DNA from: Variovorax paradoxus B4 | Lineage (GTDB): Bacteria > Pseudomonadota > Gammaproteobacteria > Burkholderiales > Burkholderiaceae_C | Direction: 5' to 3' | Length of the DNA stretch: 64,000 nucleotides | Assembly: GCF_000463015.1 (NCBI RefSeq) | Contig: NC_022247.1 | Location: 5,022,001-5,086,000, forward strand | Shown here: piece by piece, positions 36,447 through 45,065 of the stretch | Layout: each line of letters opens with the position of its first letter | Position numbering within the stretch: the first letter of the stretch is position 1 | The notes under the pieces: model-generated | Seen by the model: the letters and a program-made list of their open reading frames with translations, nothing else | Database searches by the model: none | What the model was told of the DNA's origin: nothing | Position numbers and translations under genes: made by a program

Positions 36447-37400
36447 CTAACAGCGCTGGATTTCCACGGTCGAGTGGCGGATTTCCTCGTGCATCGAGAA
36501 GCAGGCCCGCACCTCGTCGGCCGTGAGCACGGACGAATGCGTCACCACCGTGAGCGCGCAGGCATAGGCCTCGCGGCCCACGCGCCACACGTGCAGGTCG
36601 GCCACGCGGGTTTCCGAATCGGCCAGCATCGTTTCCACGCCTTCGCGGATCTCGGCCGTCACGGGATGGTCCATCTCGCGGTCGAGCAGCACCTTACTTG
36701 TTTCCTTGAGCAGGCCCCTGGCCCACACGGCCACCAGCACCGCGCCGACGATGCCCATCACCGGGTCGAGCCAGGACCAGCCGAAGAACCAGCCGCCGAG
36801 CAGCGCGGCAATGGCCAGCACCGAGGTCGCGGCATCGGCCACCACGTGCAGGTAGGCGGAGCGCAGGTTCAGGTCGTGACCATGCGCGTGGCCGTGGTCA
36901 TGGTGAGAATGCGCATGGCCGTGGTCGTGCCCATGCCCGTGATGGTGCGCCGAGCCCAGCAGCCGCGCGCAGACGAGGTTGACCACCAGCCCGAGCACGG
37001 CCACCGCCACGGCTTCCCGGTAGTGGATGACCGAGGGCGAGAGAAGCCGCTCGATCGAGCCCACCACCATCAGCGCCGCAACGCCGAGCAGCATCAGCGC
37101 GCTCGCGAAGCCGCCCAGCACCTCGATCTTCCAGGTGCCGAAGGCAAAGCGCGGATCGCGCGCATAGCGCCGCGCCGCCGCATAGGCAAAGGCGCTCAGG
37201 CCGATGGCCAGCGCATGCGAACTCATGTGCCAGCCGTCGGCCAGCAGCGCCATGGAGTTGAACCACCAGCCGGCGCCGATCTCGACCACCATCATCGCGG
37301 CGGTGATCCACATCACGAGGCGGGTGCTGCGCTCGGCCGATTCGTTGCCTGCGCCGAAATGATGGTCGTGCTGCCAGGCACTCAGGTCATGGGTATGCAT
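36447..37400 (-). CDS. dmeF: DmeF-type cation diffusion facilitator (Co/Ni efflux)
   Basis: This 317-residue CDF protein has six hydrophobic segments and a very His-rich cytoplasmic loop (HHHGHGHDHGHAHSHHDHGH-like) between the fourth and fifth. The N terminus MHTHDLSAWQHDHHF and the segment MALLADGWHMSSHALAIGLSAFAYA are characteristic of DmeF. It should export Co(II), Ni(II) or Zn(II) by proton antiport. It lies 6 bp downstream of ruvB on the same strand. A GC hairpin without a T-run (36420-36437) lies after its stop. Confidence 0.88.
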   Translation of the reverse strand: MHTHDLSAWQHDHHFGAGNESAERSTRLVMWITAAMMVVEIGAGWWFNSMALLADGWHMSSHALAIGLSAFAYAAARRYARDPRFAFGTWKIEVLGGFASALMLLGVAALMVVGSIERLLSPSVIHYREAVAVAVLGLVVNLVCARLLGSAHHHGHGHDHGHAHSHHDHGHAHGHDLNLRSAYLHVVADAATSVLAIAALLGGWFFGWSWLDPVMGIVGAVLVAVWARGLLKETSKVLLDREMDHPVTAEIREGVETMLADSETRVADLHVWRVGREAYACALTVVTHSSVLTADEVRACFSMHEEIRHSTVEIQRC

Positions 37401-37406
37401 GGGTCG

Positions 37407-38471
37407 TCAGACTCCGAAAAGGTCTTGTCCGTCGGATCGACTCGAAGGCGGCGTCACGCCGAGGTGGCGGTACGCCGCCAGCGTGGCAATGCGCCCGCGC
37501 GGCGTGCGCTGCAGGTAGCCCTGCTGGATGAGGTAGGGCTCGATCACGTCCTCGATGGTGTCGCGCTCCTCGCCGATGCTCGCCGCCACGTTGTCCAGGC
37601 CCACCGGGCCGCCGTCGAAGCGATGGATGACCGCTTCGAGCAGCTTGCGGTCCATCAGGTCGAAGCCCTGCGGGTCGACGTCCAGCATGGCGAGCGCCTT
37701 GTGCGCGATGTCCTCGGTGATGCGGCCGTTGCCCTTCACCTCGGCATAGTCGCGCACGCGGCGCAGCAGGCGGTTGGCGATGCGGGGCGTGCCGCGCGAG
37801 CGGCGCGCGATCTCGAAGCCGCCGGCCGTGTCGGTTTCCACCTTGAGCAAGCCGGCGCTGCGCCGCACGATGAGCGCCAGCTCTTCCGGTGTGTAGAACT
37901 CCAGCCGCGCCACGATGCCGAAGCGGTCGCGCAGCGGATTGGTGAGCATGCCGGCGCGGGTGGTGGCGCCCACCAGCGTGAAGGGCTGCAGGTCGAGCTT
38001 GATGCTGCGCGCCGCGGGGCCCTCGCCGATCATGATGTCGATCTGGTAGTCCTCCAGCGCGGGGTAGAGGATTTCCTCGACCACCGGGCTCAGGCGATGG
38101 ATCTCGTCGATGAAGAGCACATCGTTGGGCTCCAGGTTGGTCAACAGCGCTGCCAGGTCCTTGGGCTTCTCGAGCACCGGCCCGGAGGTCTGGCGCAGGT
38201 TCACGCCCAGCTCGGCCGCGATGATGTGCGACAGCGTGGTCTTGCCCAGGCCCGGCGGGCCGAACAGCAGCACGTGGTCGAGCGCTTCCTTTCGCTTGCG
38301 CGCCGCGCCGATGAAGATCTCGAGCTGCTCGCGCACCTTGACCTGGCCGACGTATTCGTCGAGCAGCTTCGGGCGCAACGCCCGCTCGATGGCCTCTTCC
38401 TGGGGCGAAGCGGGGGCGGCGGATACCACGCGGGGCGGGGCAGGGGCGAAATCGTCGGTCTGGATGGTCAT
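37407..38471 (-). CDS. ruvB: Holliday junction branch-migration ATPase RuvB
   Basis: This 354-residue AAA+ motor has Walker [14 protein letters not shown], Walker [14 protein letters not shown], sensor 1 [10 protein letters not shown] and a C-terminal winged helix ([15 protein letters not shown]). The start ATG 38471 (MTIQTDDF) was chosen over an upstream frame opening. It works with RuvA on Holliday junctions, but ruvA is about 17 kb away in this window (55284). It is divergent from the lipid locus, with 85 bp between. Confidence 0.97.
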   Translation of the reverse strand: MTIQTDDFAPAPPRVVSAAPASPQEEAIERALRPKLLDEYVGQVKVREQLEIFIGAARKRKEALDHVLLFGPPGLGKTTLSHIIAAELGVNLRQTSGPVLEKPKDLAALLTNLEPNDVLFIDEIHRLSPVVEEILYPALEDYQIDIMIGEGPAARSIKLDLQPFTLVGATTRAGMLTNPLRDRFGIVARLEFYTPEELALIVRRSAGLLKVETDTAGGFEIARRSRGTPRIANRLLRRVRDYAEVKGNGRITEDIAHKALAMLDVDPQGFDLMDRKLLEAVIHRFDGGPVGLDNVAASIGEERDTIEDVIEPYLIQQGYLQRTPRGRIATLAAYRHLGVTPPSSRSDGQDLFGV

Positions 38472-38556
38472 GGAATGAGAGGCTGCAAGGGCAAGTTTAG
38501 TGCCTGCCACACTGGCAGAATGCTTCGGCCATATAACAAACGAGGGGAAGCCAAGG

Positions 38557-39159
38557 GTGTCGATCTACGAACTGAAACCCCGGTTCCAGGGACTGTTGCG
38601 GCCGCTCGTCGGCCGCCTGCATGCCTTGGGCGTCACCGCGAACCAGGTCACGCTGGCCGCGTGCGCGGTTTCGGTCGCGATCGGGCTCTGGCTTTTCTTT
38701 GCGGCGCCGTCGCTGGCCGCCTTCGGGCTCATTCCGGCTTGGATGTTCGTGCGCATGGCGTTCAACGCCATCGACGGCATGCTCGCGCGCGAGCACGGCC
38801 AGCAAAGCAAGCTCGGCGCCTTCCTCAACGAACTGACCGACGTGGTGTCCGACGCCGCGCTGTACCTGCCGTTTGCGCTGGTGCAGCCGTTCAGCCCGTT
38901 CTGGGTCGGCACGGTGATCGTGCTGGCGGGGCTGAGCGAATTCGCGGGTGCGCTGGGCCCCACGGTGGGTGCCTCGCGCCGCTACGACGGGCCGCTCGGC
39001 AAGAGCGACCGCGCCTTCGTGTTCGGCGCGCTCGGCCTCTATGTGGCGCTGGGCTGGCCGCTGCCGGGCTGGACGGCATGGCTGATGCCCCTTGCCGCGG
39101 TGCTCGTGACCTGGACGGTGGTCAACCGCGTCCGCCGCGCGCTGGCCGAAGCGGCGTAA
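38557..39159 (+). CDS. CDP-alcohol phosphatidyltransferase, YnbA-like
   Basis: This 200-residue membrane enzyme has about five or six hydrophobic segments and the CDP-OH-P motif [23 protein letters not shown]. The canonical pattern is DGxxAR-x8-G-x3-D-x3-D. Here the third acidic position is Asn (GAFLNELTD), while the first and last Asp are intact. The start is GTG 38557 ([10 protein letters not shown]) with GAGGGG nine bases upstream. It is the first gene of the ynb-like locus and should join an alcohol phosphate to CDP-diacylglycerol made by the local CdsA homologue. The head group is unknown. Confidence 0.88.
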   Translation: MSIYELKPRFQGLLRPLVGRLHALGVTANQVTLAACAVSVAIGLWLFFAAPSLAAFGLIPAWMFVRMAFNAIDGMLAREHGQQSKLGAFLNELTDVVSDAALYLPFALVQPFSPFWVGTVIVLAGLSEFAGALGPTVGASRRYDGPLGKSDRAFVFGALGLYVALGWPLPGWTAWLMPLAAVLVTWTVVNRVRRALAEAA

Positions 39160-39201
39160 ACCCGCACACGACGAACAAAGAGAAATAGCTACAGGGATCC
39201 G

Positions 39202-40971
39202 ATGACCGACAACAACACCCAGCAACGCACGCCGCAAGAGCGCCAGTTCCGCACGCACGACGGCGAATCGCTCTTCTACCGGCACTGGCCGGCCACCGGC
39301 GCCACGCGCCGCGGCGCGATCGTGCTGTTTCACCGCGGCCACGAGCACGGCGCGCGCATGGCGCACCTGGTCGACGAGCTCGACCTGCCCGACTTCGACT
39401 TCTTCGCATGGGACGCGCGCGGCCACGGCCGCTCGCCGGGCCAGCGCGGCTACAGCCCGAGCTTTGCCACGTCGGTGCGCGACGTGCAGACCTTCGTCCA
39501 GCACATCGGCAGCGCGCACGGCGTGGCGGAGCACGACATCCACGTGATTGCGCAGAGCGTGGGGGCCGTGCTGGTCTCCACCTGGGCGCACGACTACGCG
39601 CCCAAGGTGCGCGGGCTCACGCTGGCCTCGCCGGCCTTCAAGGTGAAGCTCTACGTGCCCTTTGCGCGCGCCGGGCTCGCGCTGATGCACAAGCTGCGCG
39701 GCCTGTTCTTCGTCAACAGCTATGTGAAGGCGAAGTTCCTCACGCACGACCCCGAGCGCATCGCGAGCTACGAAAGCGATCCGCTGATCTCGCGGCCCAT
39801 CGCGGTGAACATCCTGCTCGGCCTCTACGAAGCGGCCGACCGCGTGGTGGCCGATGCCAATGCCATCACGCTGCCGGTGCAGCTGCTGATCTCGGGCGCG
39901 GACTGGGTGGTGCACCACAAGCCCCAGCACCAGTTCTTCGAGCGGCTGGGCAGCGCGGTGAAAACCAAGCTGGAGCTGCCGGGCTTCTTCCACGACACGC
40001 TGGGCGAGAAGGACCGCGCGCCGGCGGTGCAGGCCATCCGCGAGTTCATCCTGCAGCTGTTCGACCAGCCGCCGGTGCCGGTCGACCTGCGCGCCGCGCA
40101 CCTGAGCGGCAACACCGCCGACGAATCGCGTGCGCTGGCCGAGCCGCTGGCACCGCTCTCGCTGCGCGGCGCCTACTGGGGGCTGACGCGGGCCAGCCTG
40201 CGCCTGGGCGGCATGCTCTCGCGCGGCGTGAAGCTCGGGCATGACACCGGCTTCGATTCGGGCAGCACGCTCGACTACGTCTACCGCAACGAGCCGCAGG
40301 GCAAGGGCGCGCTGGGCCGCTCCATCGACCGGACCTACCTGGACTCGATCGGCTGGCGCGGCATCCGGCAGCGCAAGATCCACGTCGAGGAGCTGATCCG
40401 CATCGCGATGGAGCGCCTGGCCGAGATGCACCGCGACGTGCGCGTGATGGACATCGCGGCCGGCCATGGCCGCTACGTGCTCGACGCGGTGCTTGCGAGC
40501 CCGGTCAAGGCCAGCTCGATCCTGCTGCGCGACTACAGCGACATCAACGTGCGCGACGGCCGCGCGCTCATTGCCGAGAAGGGCCTGGAAGACGTGGCGC
40601 AGTTCGTGCAGGCCGACGCCTTCGACCGCATCAGCCTGGCCACCGTGACGCCGCGCCCCACGCTCGCGGTGGTGTCGGGCCTCTACGAGCTGTTCCCCGA
40701 CAACGAGATGGTGCGGCGTTCGCTGGCGGGCGTGGGCGATGCGGTGGAAGACCGCGGCTATCTGGTCTACACCGGCCAGCCCTGGCATCCACAGCTCGAA
40801 ATGATCGCGCGCGCGCTCACCAGCCATCGCCAGGGCGAAGCCTGGGTGATGCGCCGCCGCACGCAGGCCGAGATGGACCAGCTGGTGGAGGAAGCGGGCT
40901 TCCGCAAGATCGACCAGCGCATCGACGAGTGGGGCATCTTCACCGTCTCGCTCGCGGTGAGGGTCGGGTGA
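39202..40971 (+). CDS. Fused alpha/beta hydrolase and SAM-dependent methyltransferase, YnbC-like
   Basis: This 589-residue protein has two enzymes in one chain. Residues about 15-300 form a monoglyceride-lipase-like alpha/beta hydrolase with nucleophile S119 in AQSVG, an acid near SGADWVV and a His in GFFHDTLG. From about 370 a class I methyltransferase follows with SAM motif VMDIAAGHGRY at 415-425. The fusion matches E. coli YnbC, whose function is not established. It probably edits or acyl-exchanges a lysophospholipid and methylates a lipid or head group (inference). Confidence 0.88.
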   Translation: MTDNNTQQRTPQERQFRTHDGESLFYRHWPATGATRRGAIVLFHRGHEHGARMAHLVDELDLPDFDFFAWDARGHGRSPGQRGYSPSFATSVRDVQTFVQHIGSAHGVAEHDIHVIAQSVGAVLVSTWAHDYAPKVRGLTLASPAFKVKLYVPFARAGLALMHKLRGLFFVNSYVKAKFLTHDPERIASYESDPLISRPIAVNILLGLYEAADRVVADANAITLPVQLLISGADWVVHHKPQHQFFERLGSAVKTKLELPGFFHDTLGEKDRAPAVQAIREFILQLFDQPPVPVDLRAAHLSGNTADESRALAEPLAPLSLRGAYWGLTRASLRLGGMLSRGVKLGHDTGFDSGSTLDYVYRNEPQGKGALGRSIDRTYLDSIGWRGIRQRKIHVEELIRIAMERLAEMHRDVRVMDIAAGHGRYVLDAVLASPVKASSILLRDYSDINVRDGRALIAEKGLEDVAQFVQADAFDRISLATVTPRPTLAVVSGLYELFPDNEMVRRSLAGVGDAVEDRGYLVYTGQPWHPQLEMIARALTSHRQGEAWVMRRRTQAEMDQLVEEAGFRKIDQRIDEWGIFTVSLAVRVG

Positions 40972-40990
40972 ACTCCGGGCTTCGCGCCAG

Positions 40991-42340
40991 ATGAAACACC
41001 GGCTGGCACAACGGCCATGGAAGCGCGCAGCCGCCTGGCTCGTGTTCCTGGGGCCGCTGTTCTATGCGACCTACGGCCTTGCCAACTGGTGGGCCACCAC
41101 GCGCGCGCAGGTGCCCTCGATGGCCTTCGAGTGGGAGCGGCAGCTGCCCTTCTGGGCCTGGACGATCTTTCCGTACTGGACGATCAACGTCTTCTACGCG
41201 CTCTCGCTCTTCCTCGCGCGCAGCAGGCACACGCTCGACCGACACGCCCTGCGGCTCGTGAGCGCGACGCTCATCGCCTGCACCTGCTTCGTCATCTGGC
41301 CGCTGCATTTCAGCTTCGGGCAGCCGGCGGTCGAGGGCGCGCCGGCCTTCTTGTTCAACGCGCTGCGCGGCTTCGACCAGCCCTACAACCAGGCGCCTTC
41401 GCTGCACATCGCGCTGGCGGTGATCCTGTGGGACTGGTACCGGCAGTTCCTGCGCGCCCCGTGGGCAAGGCTGGTGCTGCATGTGTGGGCGTTCGCGATC
41501 TGCGCCTCGGTGCTCACGACCTGGCAGCACCATTTCATCGACATTCCGACCGGCGCGCTGCTCGGGCTCTTCTGCGTCTGGCTGTGGCCGCTGGAGCGCA
41601 CGGTTTCGATGCCGCGCGCCTGGCAATGCACGCACGACGCACAGCGCTGGAAGCTCGCAGGCTTCTACGCCATGGGCGCGGTGCTGTTCCTCGCGGCGGC
41701 CATGCAGCTGGGCGGTATGGCGCTGTGGCTCGCGTGGCCTTCGGCCTCGCTGGCGCTGGTGGCGCTCAACTACGTCGGCTTCGGCGCCCGCGGCTTCCAG
41801 ATGAACGGCCGGGGCCGCATGGGCTGGGCAGCGCGCTGGCTGCTTGCGCCCTATCGCCTCGGCGCGGCCGTCAACGCATGGCTCTGGACGCGCAGGCTGC
41901 CGGCTTTCGTCGAGGTGGTGCCGGGCCTGCTGCTCGGGCGGCGGCCCACGCGCGCCGAATGGATCGCCGCCGGCCGGCCCCGGCTCGTGAGCCTGTGCGC
42001 CGAACTGCAGGCACCGGCGGGCGTGCCGCATGCGCGCTGCGTGCCGATCCTCGACCTGACCGTGCCGCCGACCGTGCGGCTGCAACGCGCGGCCGCGGTC
42101 ATCGAAGGGCAGCGCCGCAATGCAGAAGGCGCGCCCGTGTGGGTCTGCTGCGCGCTGGGCTTTTCGCGCAGCGCCGCCGCCGTGATCGCCTGGCTGGGCC
42201 GCTACGGTGCGGTGGGCGGACTGGCGCAGGCCGAGGACGCCGTGCGCCTTGCGCGTCCGCAGATCGTGCTGCGGCATGCGTGGCGGATGTCGCTCGAGCC
42301 ATTGGGCACCGCCGCTTCGGGAGCACCACCTCATGACTGA
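40991..42340 (+). CDS. Fused PAP2 phosphatase and dual-specificity phosphatase, YnbD-like
   Basis: This 449-residue membrane protein has an N-terminal PAP2 region with several helices, containing the phosphatase motifs PSLHIAL at about 136 and HHFIDIPTG at about 180. The C-terminal dual-specificity phosphatase domain has the P-loop C387-ALGFS-R393, with Cys and Arg of the CX5R motif intact. The fusion matches E. coli YnbD. The DSP could act on a lipid phosphate, as PTPMT1 does on phosphatidylglycerophosphate (family knowledge; role here inferred). It overlaps the next gene by eight bases. Confidence 0.87.
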   Translation: MKHRLAQRPWKRAAAWLVFLGPLFYATYGLANWWATTRAQVPSMAFEWERQLPFWAWTIFPYWTINVFYALSLFLARSRHTLDRHALRLVSATLIACTCFVIWPLHFSFGQPAVEGAPAFLFNALRGFDQPYNQAPSLHIALAVILWDWYRQFLRAPWARLVLHVWAFAICASVLTTWQHHFIDIPTGALLGLFCVWLWPLERTVSMPRAWQCTHDAQRWKLAGFYAMGAVLFLAAAMQLGGMALWLAWPSASLALVALNYVGFGARGFQMNGRGRMGWAARWLLAPYRLGAAVNAWLWTRRLPAFVEVVPGLLLGRRPTRAEWIAAGRPRLVSLCAELQAPAGVPHARCVPILDLTVPPTVRLQRAAAVIEGQRRNAEGAPVWVCCALGFSRSAAAVIAWLGRYGAVGGLAQAEDAVRLARPQIVLRHAWRMSLEPLGTAASGAPPHD

Positions 42341-42773
42341 CAGCGAACGCGCCACCTGCGCATCACTGGCCGCACTGCTGCGCGCCGCAGCGGTGCTGGC
42401 GGTGTGGGGCTTCGCGCTCACATGCATTGCGGCGCTGGTGCTCGCGCTCACGCTGCGCTCGCTGTCGAGCACGGCCGCCATGGGGTTCGGCGCGGTGCTG
42501 GTGCTGGGCGCGCTCGAGCGCTATTTCGCGTTCAGGTTGCGCTTCGACCAGGCGCTGTTCGCCGATCTGGCGCGCGGCGCCATCGCATCGCTGGACGCGC
42601 TCGACACCGCGCTCGACCGGCTCGGCCTGCGCAGTGCAGAGGCGCCGAAGGCCGTTCGCCCGCTCGACGACCGCGTGCAGGGCACCCGCCAGCTCATGCA
42701 GCGGCATGCGATCGTGGTCGCCTGCCAGAGCGCGATGTTTCTCCTTGCCTTGATGACACAGGACCTCTCTTGA
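42333..42773 (+). CDS. Hypothetical small membrane protein of the lipid locus
   Basis: This 146-residue protein has two adjacent hydrophobic segments at about 18-60 (VLAVWGFALTCIAALVLALTL, then AAMGFGAVLVLGALERYFAF) and a third short one near the C terminus. A helical acidic segment lies between. No known motif is recognised. It overlaps the PAP2-DSP gene by eight bases and the acyltransferase gene by four, so it is translated as part of the lipid locus and may scaffold or regulate its enzymes (inference). Confidence 0.75.
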   Translation: MTDSERATCASLAALLRAAAVLAVWGFALTCIAALVLALTLRSLSSTAAMGFGAVLVLGALERYFAFRLRFDQALFADLARGAIASLDALDTALDRLGLRSAEAPKAVRPLDDRVQGTRQLMQRHAIVVACQSAMFLLALMTQDLS

Positions 42774-43483
42774 CCGAAGAAGACGACAACAAAGACCACA
42801 GCCCCGAGAGCACGGTGCTGCGCCGCGCGCTGGCCGTGGTCGCGGGCAAGCTGATCATCGGCGCAGCCGGCCTCCTGACCGGTGTGCGCGCCATCTGGAG
42901 CGGCACCACGCCCAAGGCCGAGCAGACGCTCTACTTCGCCAACCACACGAGCCACGGCGACTTCGTGCTGCTGTGGGCCACGCTGCCGCCCGACCTGCGC
43001 GCGCTCACGCGGCCCGTGGCCGGGCAGGACTACTGGAATGCCTCGAAGCTGCGCCACTTCATCGGCGCCGACGTGTTCAACGCGCTGATGATCCGGCGCG
43101 ACGGCTCGGGCCAGGGCGAGAACCCGGTCGAGCAGATGAAGGAGGCGCTGGACGGCGGCGACTCGCTCATCATGTTCCCCGAGGGCACGCGCAACACCGG
43201 CGACGAGATCCTGCTGCCGCTCAAGAGCGGCCTCTTCCACCTGGCGCGCGCCTGTCCCACCGTGCGGCTGGTGCCGGTGTGGATCGAGAACCTGAAACGC
43301 GTGCTTCCCAAGGGCACGCTGGTGCCGATTCCGCTGGCGTGCACGGTGCGGTTCGGCGCGCCGATCCAGCTGGCCGAGGGCGAAGAGAAAGCGGTGTTCC
43401 TTGCCCGCGCACGCGCCGCCATGCTCGACCTGCGGCCCGAATATGACCGCCTGCCGGAACAAGAAAAAACAACGACGCCATGA
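42770..43483 (+). CDS. PlsC-like lysophospholipid/1-acylglycerol-phosphate acyltransferase
   Basis: This 237-residue protein has the two acyltransferase blocks: NHTSHGDF (H-x4-D) at about residue 60 and FPEGTR at about 135. It has an N-terminal membrane helix. The start is TTG 42770, which overlaps the preceding stop (TTGA) and has AGGA seven bases upstream; no ATG is suitably placed. It is a second, locus-specific PlsC-like enzyme and overlaps the cytidylyltransferase start by four bases. It probably acylates a lysophosphatidate-like substrate. Confidence 0.88.
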   Translation: MTEEDDNKDHSPESTVLRRALAVVAGKLIIGAAGLLTGVRAIWSGTTPKAEQTLYFANHTSHGDFVLLWATLPPDLRALTRPVAGQDYWNASKLRHFIGADVFNALMIRRDGSGQGENPVEQMKEALDGGDSLIMFPEGTRNTGDEILLPLKSGLFHLARACPTVRLVPVWIENLKRVLPKGTLVPIPLACTVRFGAPIQLAEGEEKAVFLARARAAMLDLRPEYDRLPEQEKTTTP

Positions 43484-44433
43484 ACATCTCCCCTTCCACC
43501 CAGACCACGCTGCAGTTGTTCGGCGGCGTGGCCGGCGTGCTGATCCTTGCCTCGGCCATCGGCGCGTTGCTCAAGTGGCGCGTGGCGCAAGGGCAGCCGA
43601 ACTCGGTGATCGACAACCTGAACGCGCGCGTCAATGCATGGTGGGTGATGGTTGCGGTGATCGGCCTGGCCTTCGCGTTCGGCAAGGGCGGCGTGATCGT
43701 GCTGTTCTACCTGATCTCGTTCTACGCGCTGCGCGAGTTCATCAGCCTGGCCTACACCCGGCGCGGCGACCACGCGGCGATTGCGCTGGCCTTCTTCATC
43801 GCGCTGCCCGGGCAGTACTTCCTGATCTGGATCGATTGGTACGGGCTCTATTCGATCTTCATTCCTGTCTACGCCTTTCTCGTGCTGCCGATTCTCGCGG
43901 CCGTGGGCGGCGACACGCAGCGCTTCCTGGAGCGCACCTCGAAGATCCAGTGGGGGCTGATGGTGTGCGTGTTCTGCATCAGCCACGTGCCCGCGCTGCT
44001 CACGCTGCAGATCCCCGGCTTCGAAGGCCGCAACCTGCTGCTGATCGCCTTCCTCGTGATCGTGGTGCAGGGCAGCGACGTGCTGCAGTACGTGTGGGGC
44101 AAGCTCTTCGGCAAGCGCAAGGTCGCGCCCGAACTCTCGCCCTCGAAAACCTGGGAGGGCCTGATCGGCGGCGTGGCCAGTGCCACGGCGCTGGGCGCGG
44201 CACTCTACTGGGCGACGCCATTCAACCCCTGGCAGGCCGCGCTGATGGCGCTCACCATCTGCCTCATGGGCTTCTTCGGCGGGCTGGTGATGTCCGCCAT
44301 CAAGCGCGACCGCGGTGTGAAGGACTGGGGCTCGATGATCGAGGGCCACGGCGGCATGCTCGACCGGCTCGACTCGGTGATCTTCGCGGCGCCGATCTTC
44401 TTCCACGCGTTGCGTTACTGGTGGGTGCCGTGA
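43480..44433 (+). CDS. Phosphatidate cytidylyltransferase (CdsA-family), YnbB-like
   Basis: This 317-residue polytopic protein has about eight hydrophobic segments and the CDS signature near the C terminus: KRDRGVKDWGSMIEGHGGMLDRLDS. The preceding SKTWEGLIGG is typical. It should make CDP-diacylglycerol from phosphatidate and CTP. The gene is probably a paralogue of the housekeeping cdsA, which normally lies with uppS and dxr, absent here. The start overlaps the acyltransferase stop (ATGA). Confidence 0.92.
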   Translation: MNISPSTQTTLQLFGGVAGVLILASAIGALLKWRVAQGQPNSVIDNLNARVNAWWVMVAVIGLAFAFGKGGVIVLFYLISFYALREFISLAYTRRGDHAAIALAFFIALPGQYFLIWIDWYGLYSIFIPVYAFLVLPILAAVGGDTQRFLERTSKIQWGLMVCVFCISHVPALLTLQIPGFEGRNLLLIAFLVIVVQGSDVLQYVWGKLFGKRKVAPELSPSKTWEGLIGGVASATALGAALYWATPFNPWQAALMALTICLMGFFGGLVMSAIKRDRGVKDWGSMIEGHGGMLDRLDSVIFAAPIFFHALRYWWVP

Positions 44434-45050
44434 GCACGGCCCGCTCAAGCGCGAAGAAACCCGCGGCCGCCGGGCGTGTCGCGCACGACACGCCGGTCGA
44501 CTGCCCCACCGTCGCCGGCTGGGCGCGCTGGCTCAAGCGCCATCACCCCACCGCGTCGGGCGTGTGGCTGCGGATGGCGAAGAAGGACAGCGGCTTTCCC
44601 ACCGTGAGTTACGCCGAGGTGCTCGAAGTCGCCCTGTGCTACGGCTGGATCGACGGCCAGCGCAAGAGCGAGGACGCGCAGTATTTCCTGCAGCGCTTCA
44701 CGCCGCGCACGGCGCGCAGCATCTGGTCGAGGATCAACCGCGACAAGGCCCTGAAGCTGATCGACGAGGGCCGCATGCAGCCCGCCGGCCTGGCCGAAGT
44801 GGCACGCGCCCGCGCCGACGGCCGCTGGGACGCGGCCTACGATGCCCAGAGCATCGCCACCGTGCCGCCCGACCTGCAGGCCGCGCTCGATGCGAACCGC
44901 GAGGCCGCGGCCTTCTTCGCCAAGCTCGATTCGCGCAACCGCTATTCGGTGCTGTTCCGCACGCAGGGGGCGAAGAGGCCCGAGACACGGGCGAAGCGCA
45001 TTGCGCAGTTCGTGGAAATGCTCGCGAAGAGCGAGAAGATCCATCCCTGA
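44430..45050 (+). CDS. YdeI/OmpD-associated family protein
   Basis: This 206-residue soluble protein starts at GTG 44430, overlapping the cytidylyltransferase stop (GTGA). Characteristic segments are GVWLRMAKKDSG, VSYAEVLEVALCYGWIDGQRK, RFTPRTARSIWSRINRDK and the Lys-rich C terminus TRAKRIAQFVEMLAKSEKIHP. The family has no fixed biochemical role (links to antimicrobial peptide and outer membrane responses are reported). Being coupled to the lipid locus is notable. Confidence 0.85.
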   Translation: MSTARSSAKKPAAAGRVAHDTPVDCPTVAGWARWLKRHHPTASGVWLRMAKKDSGFPTVSYAEVLEVALCYGWIDGQRKSEDAQYFLQRFTPRTARSIWSRINRDKALKLIDEGRMQPAGLAEVARARADGRWDAAYDAQSIATVPPDLQAALDANREAAAFFAKLDSRNRYSVLFRTQGAKRPETRAKRIAQFVEMLAKSEKIHP

Positions 45051-45065
45051 GCGGGTCGGCGCAGT

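Noticed and set aside
35538..39188. Plus-strand open frame of about 1200 codons opposite the phosphoesterase, dmeF and ruvB
   Set aside because: Its composition (His, Val, Arg, Gly rich) and lack of motifs show it mirrors the codons of the three minus-strand genes.
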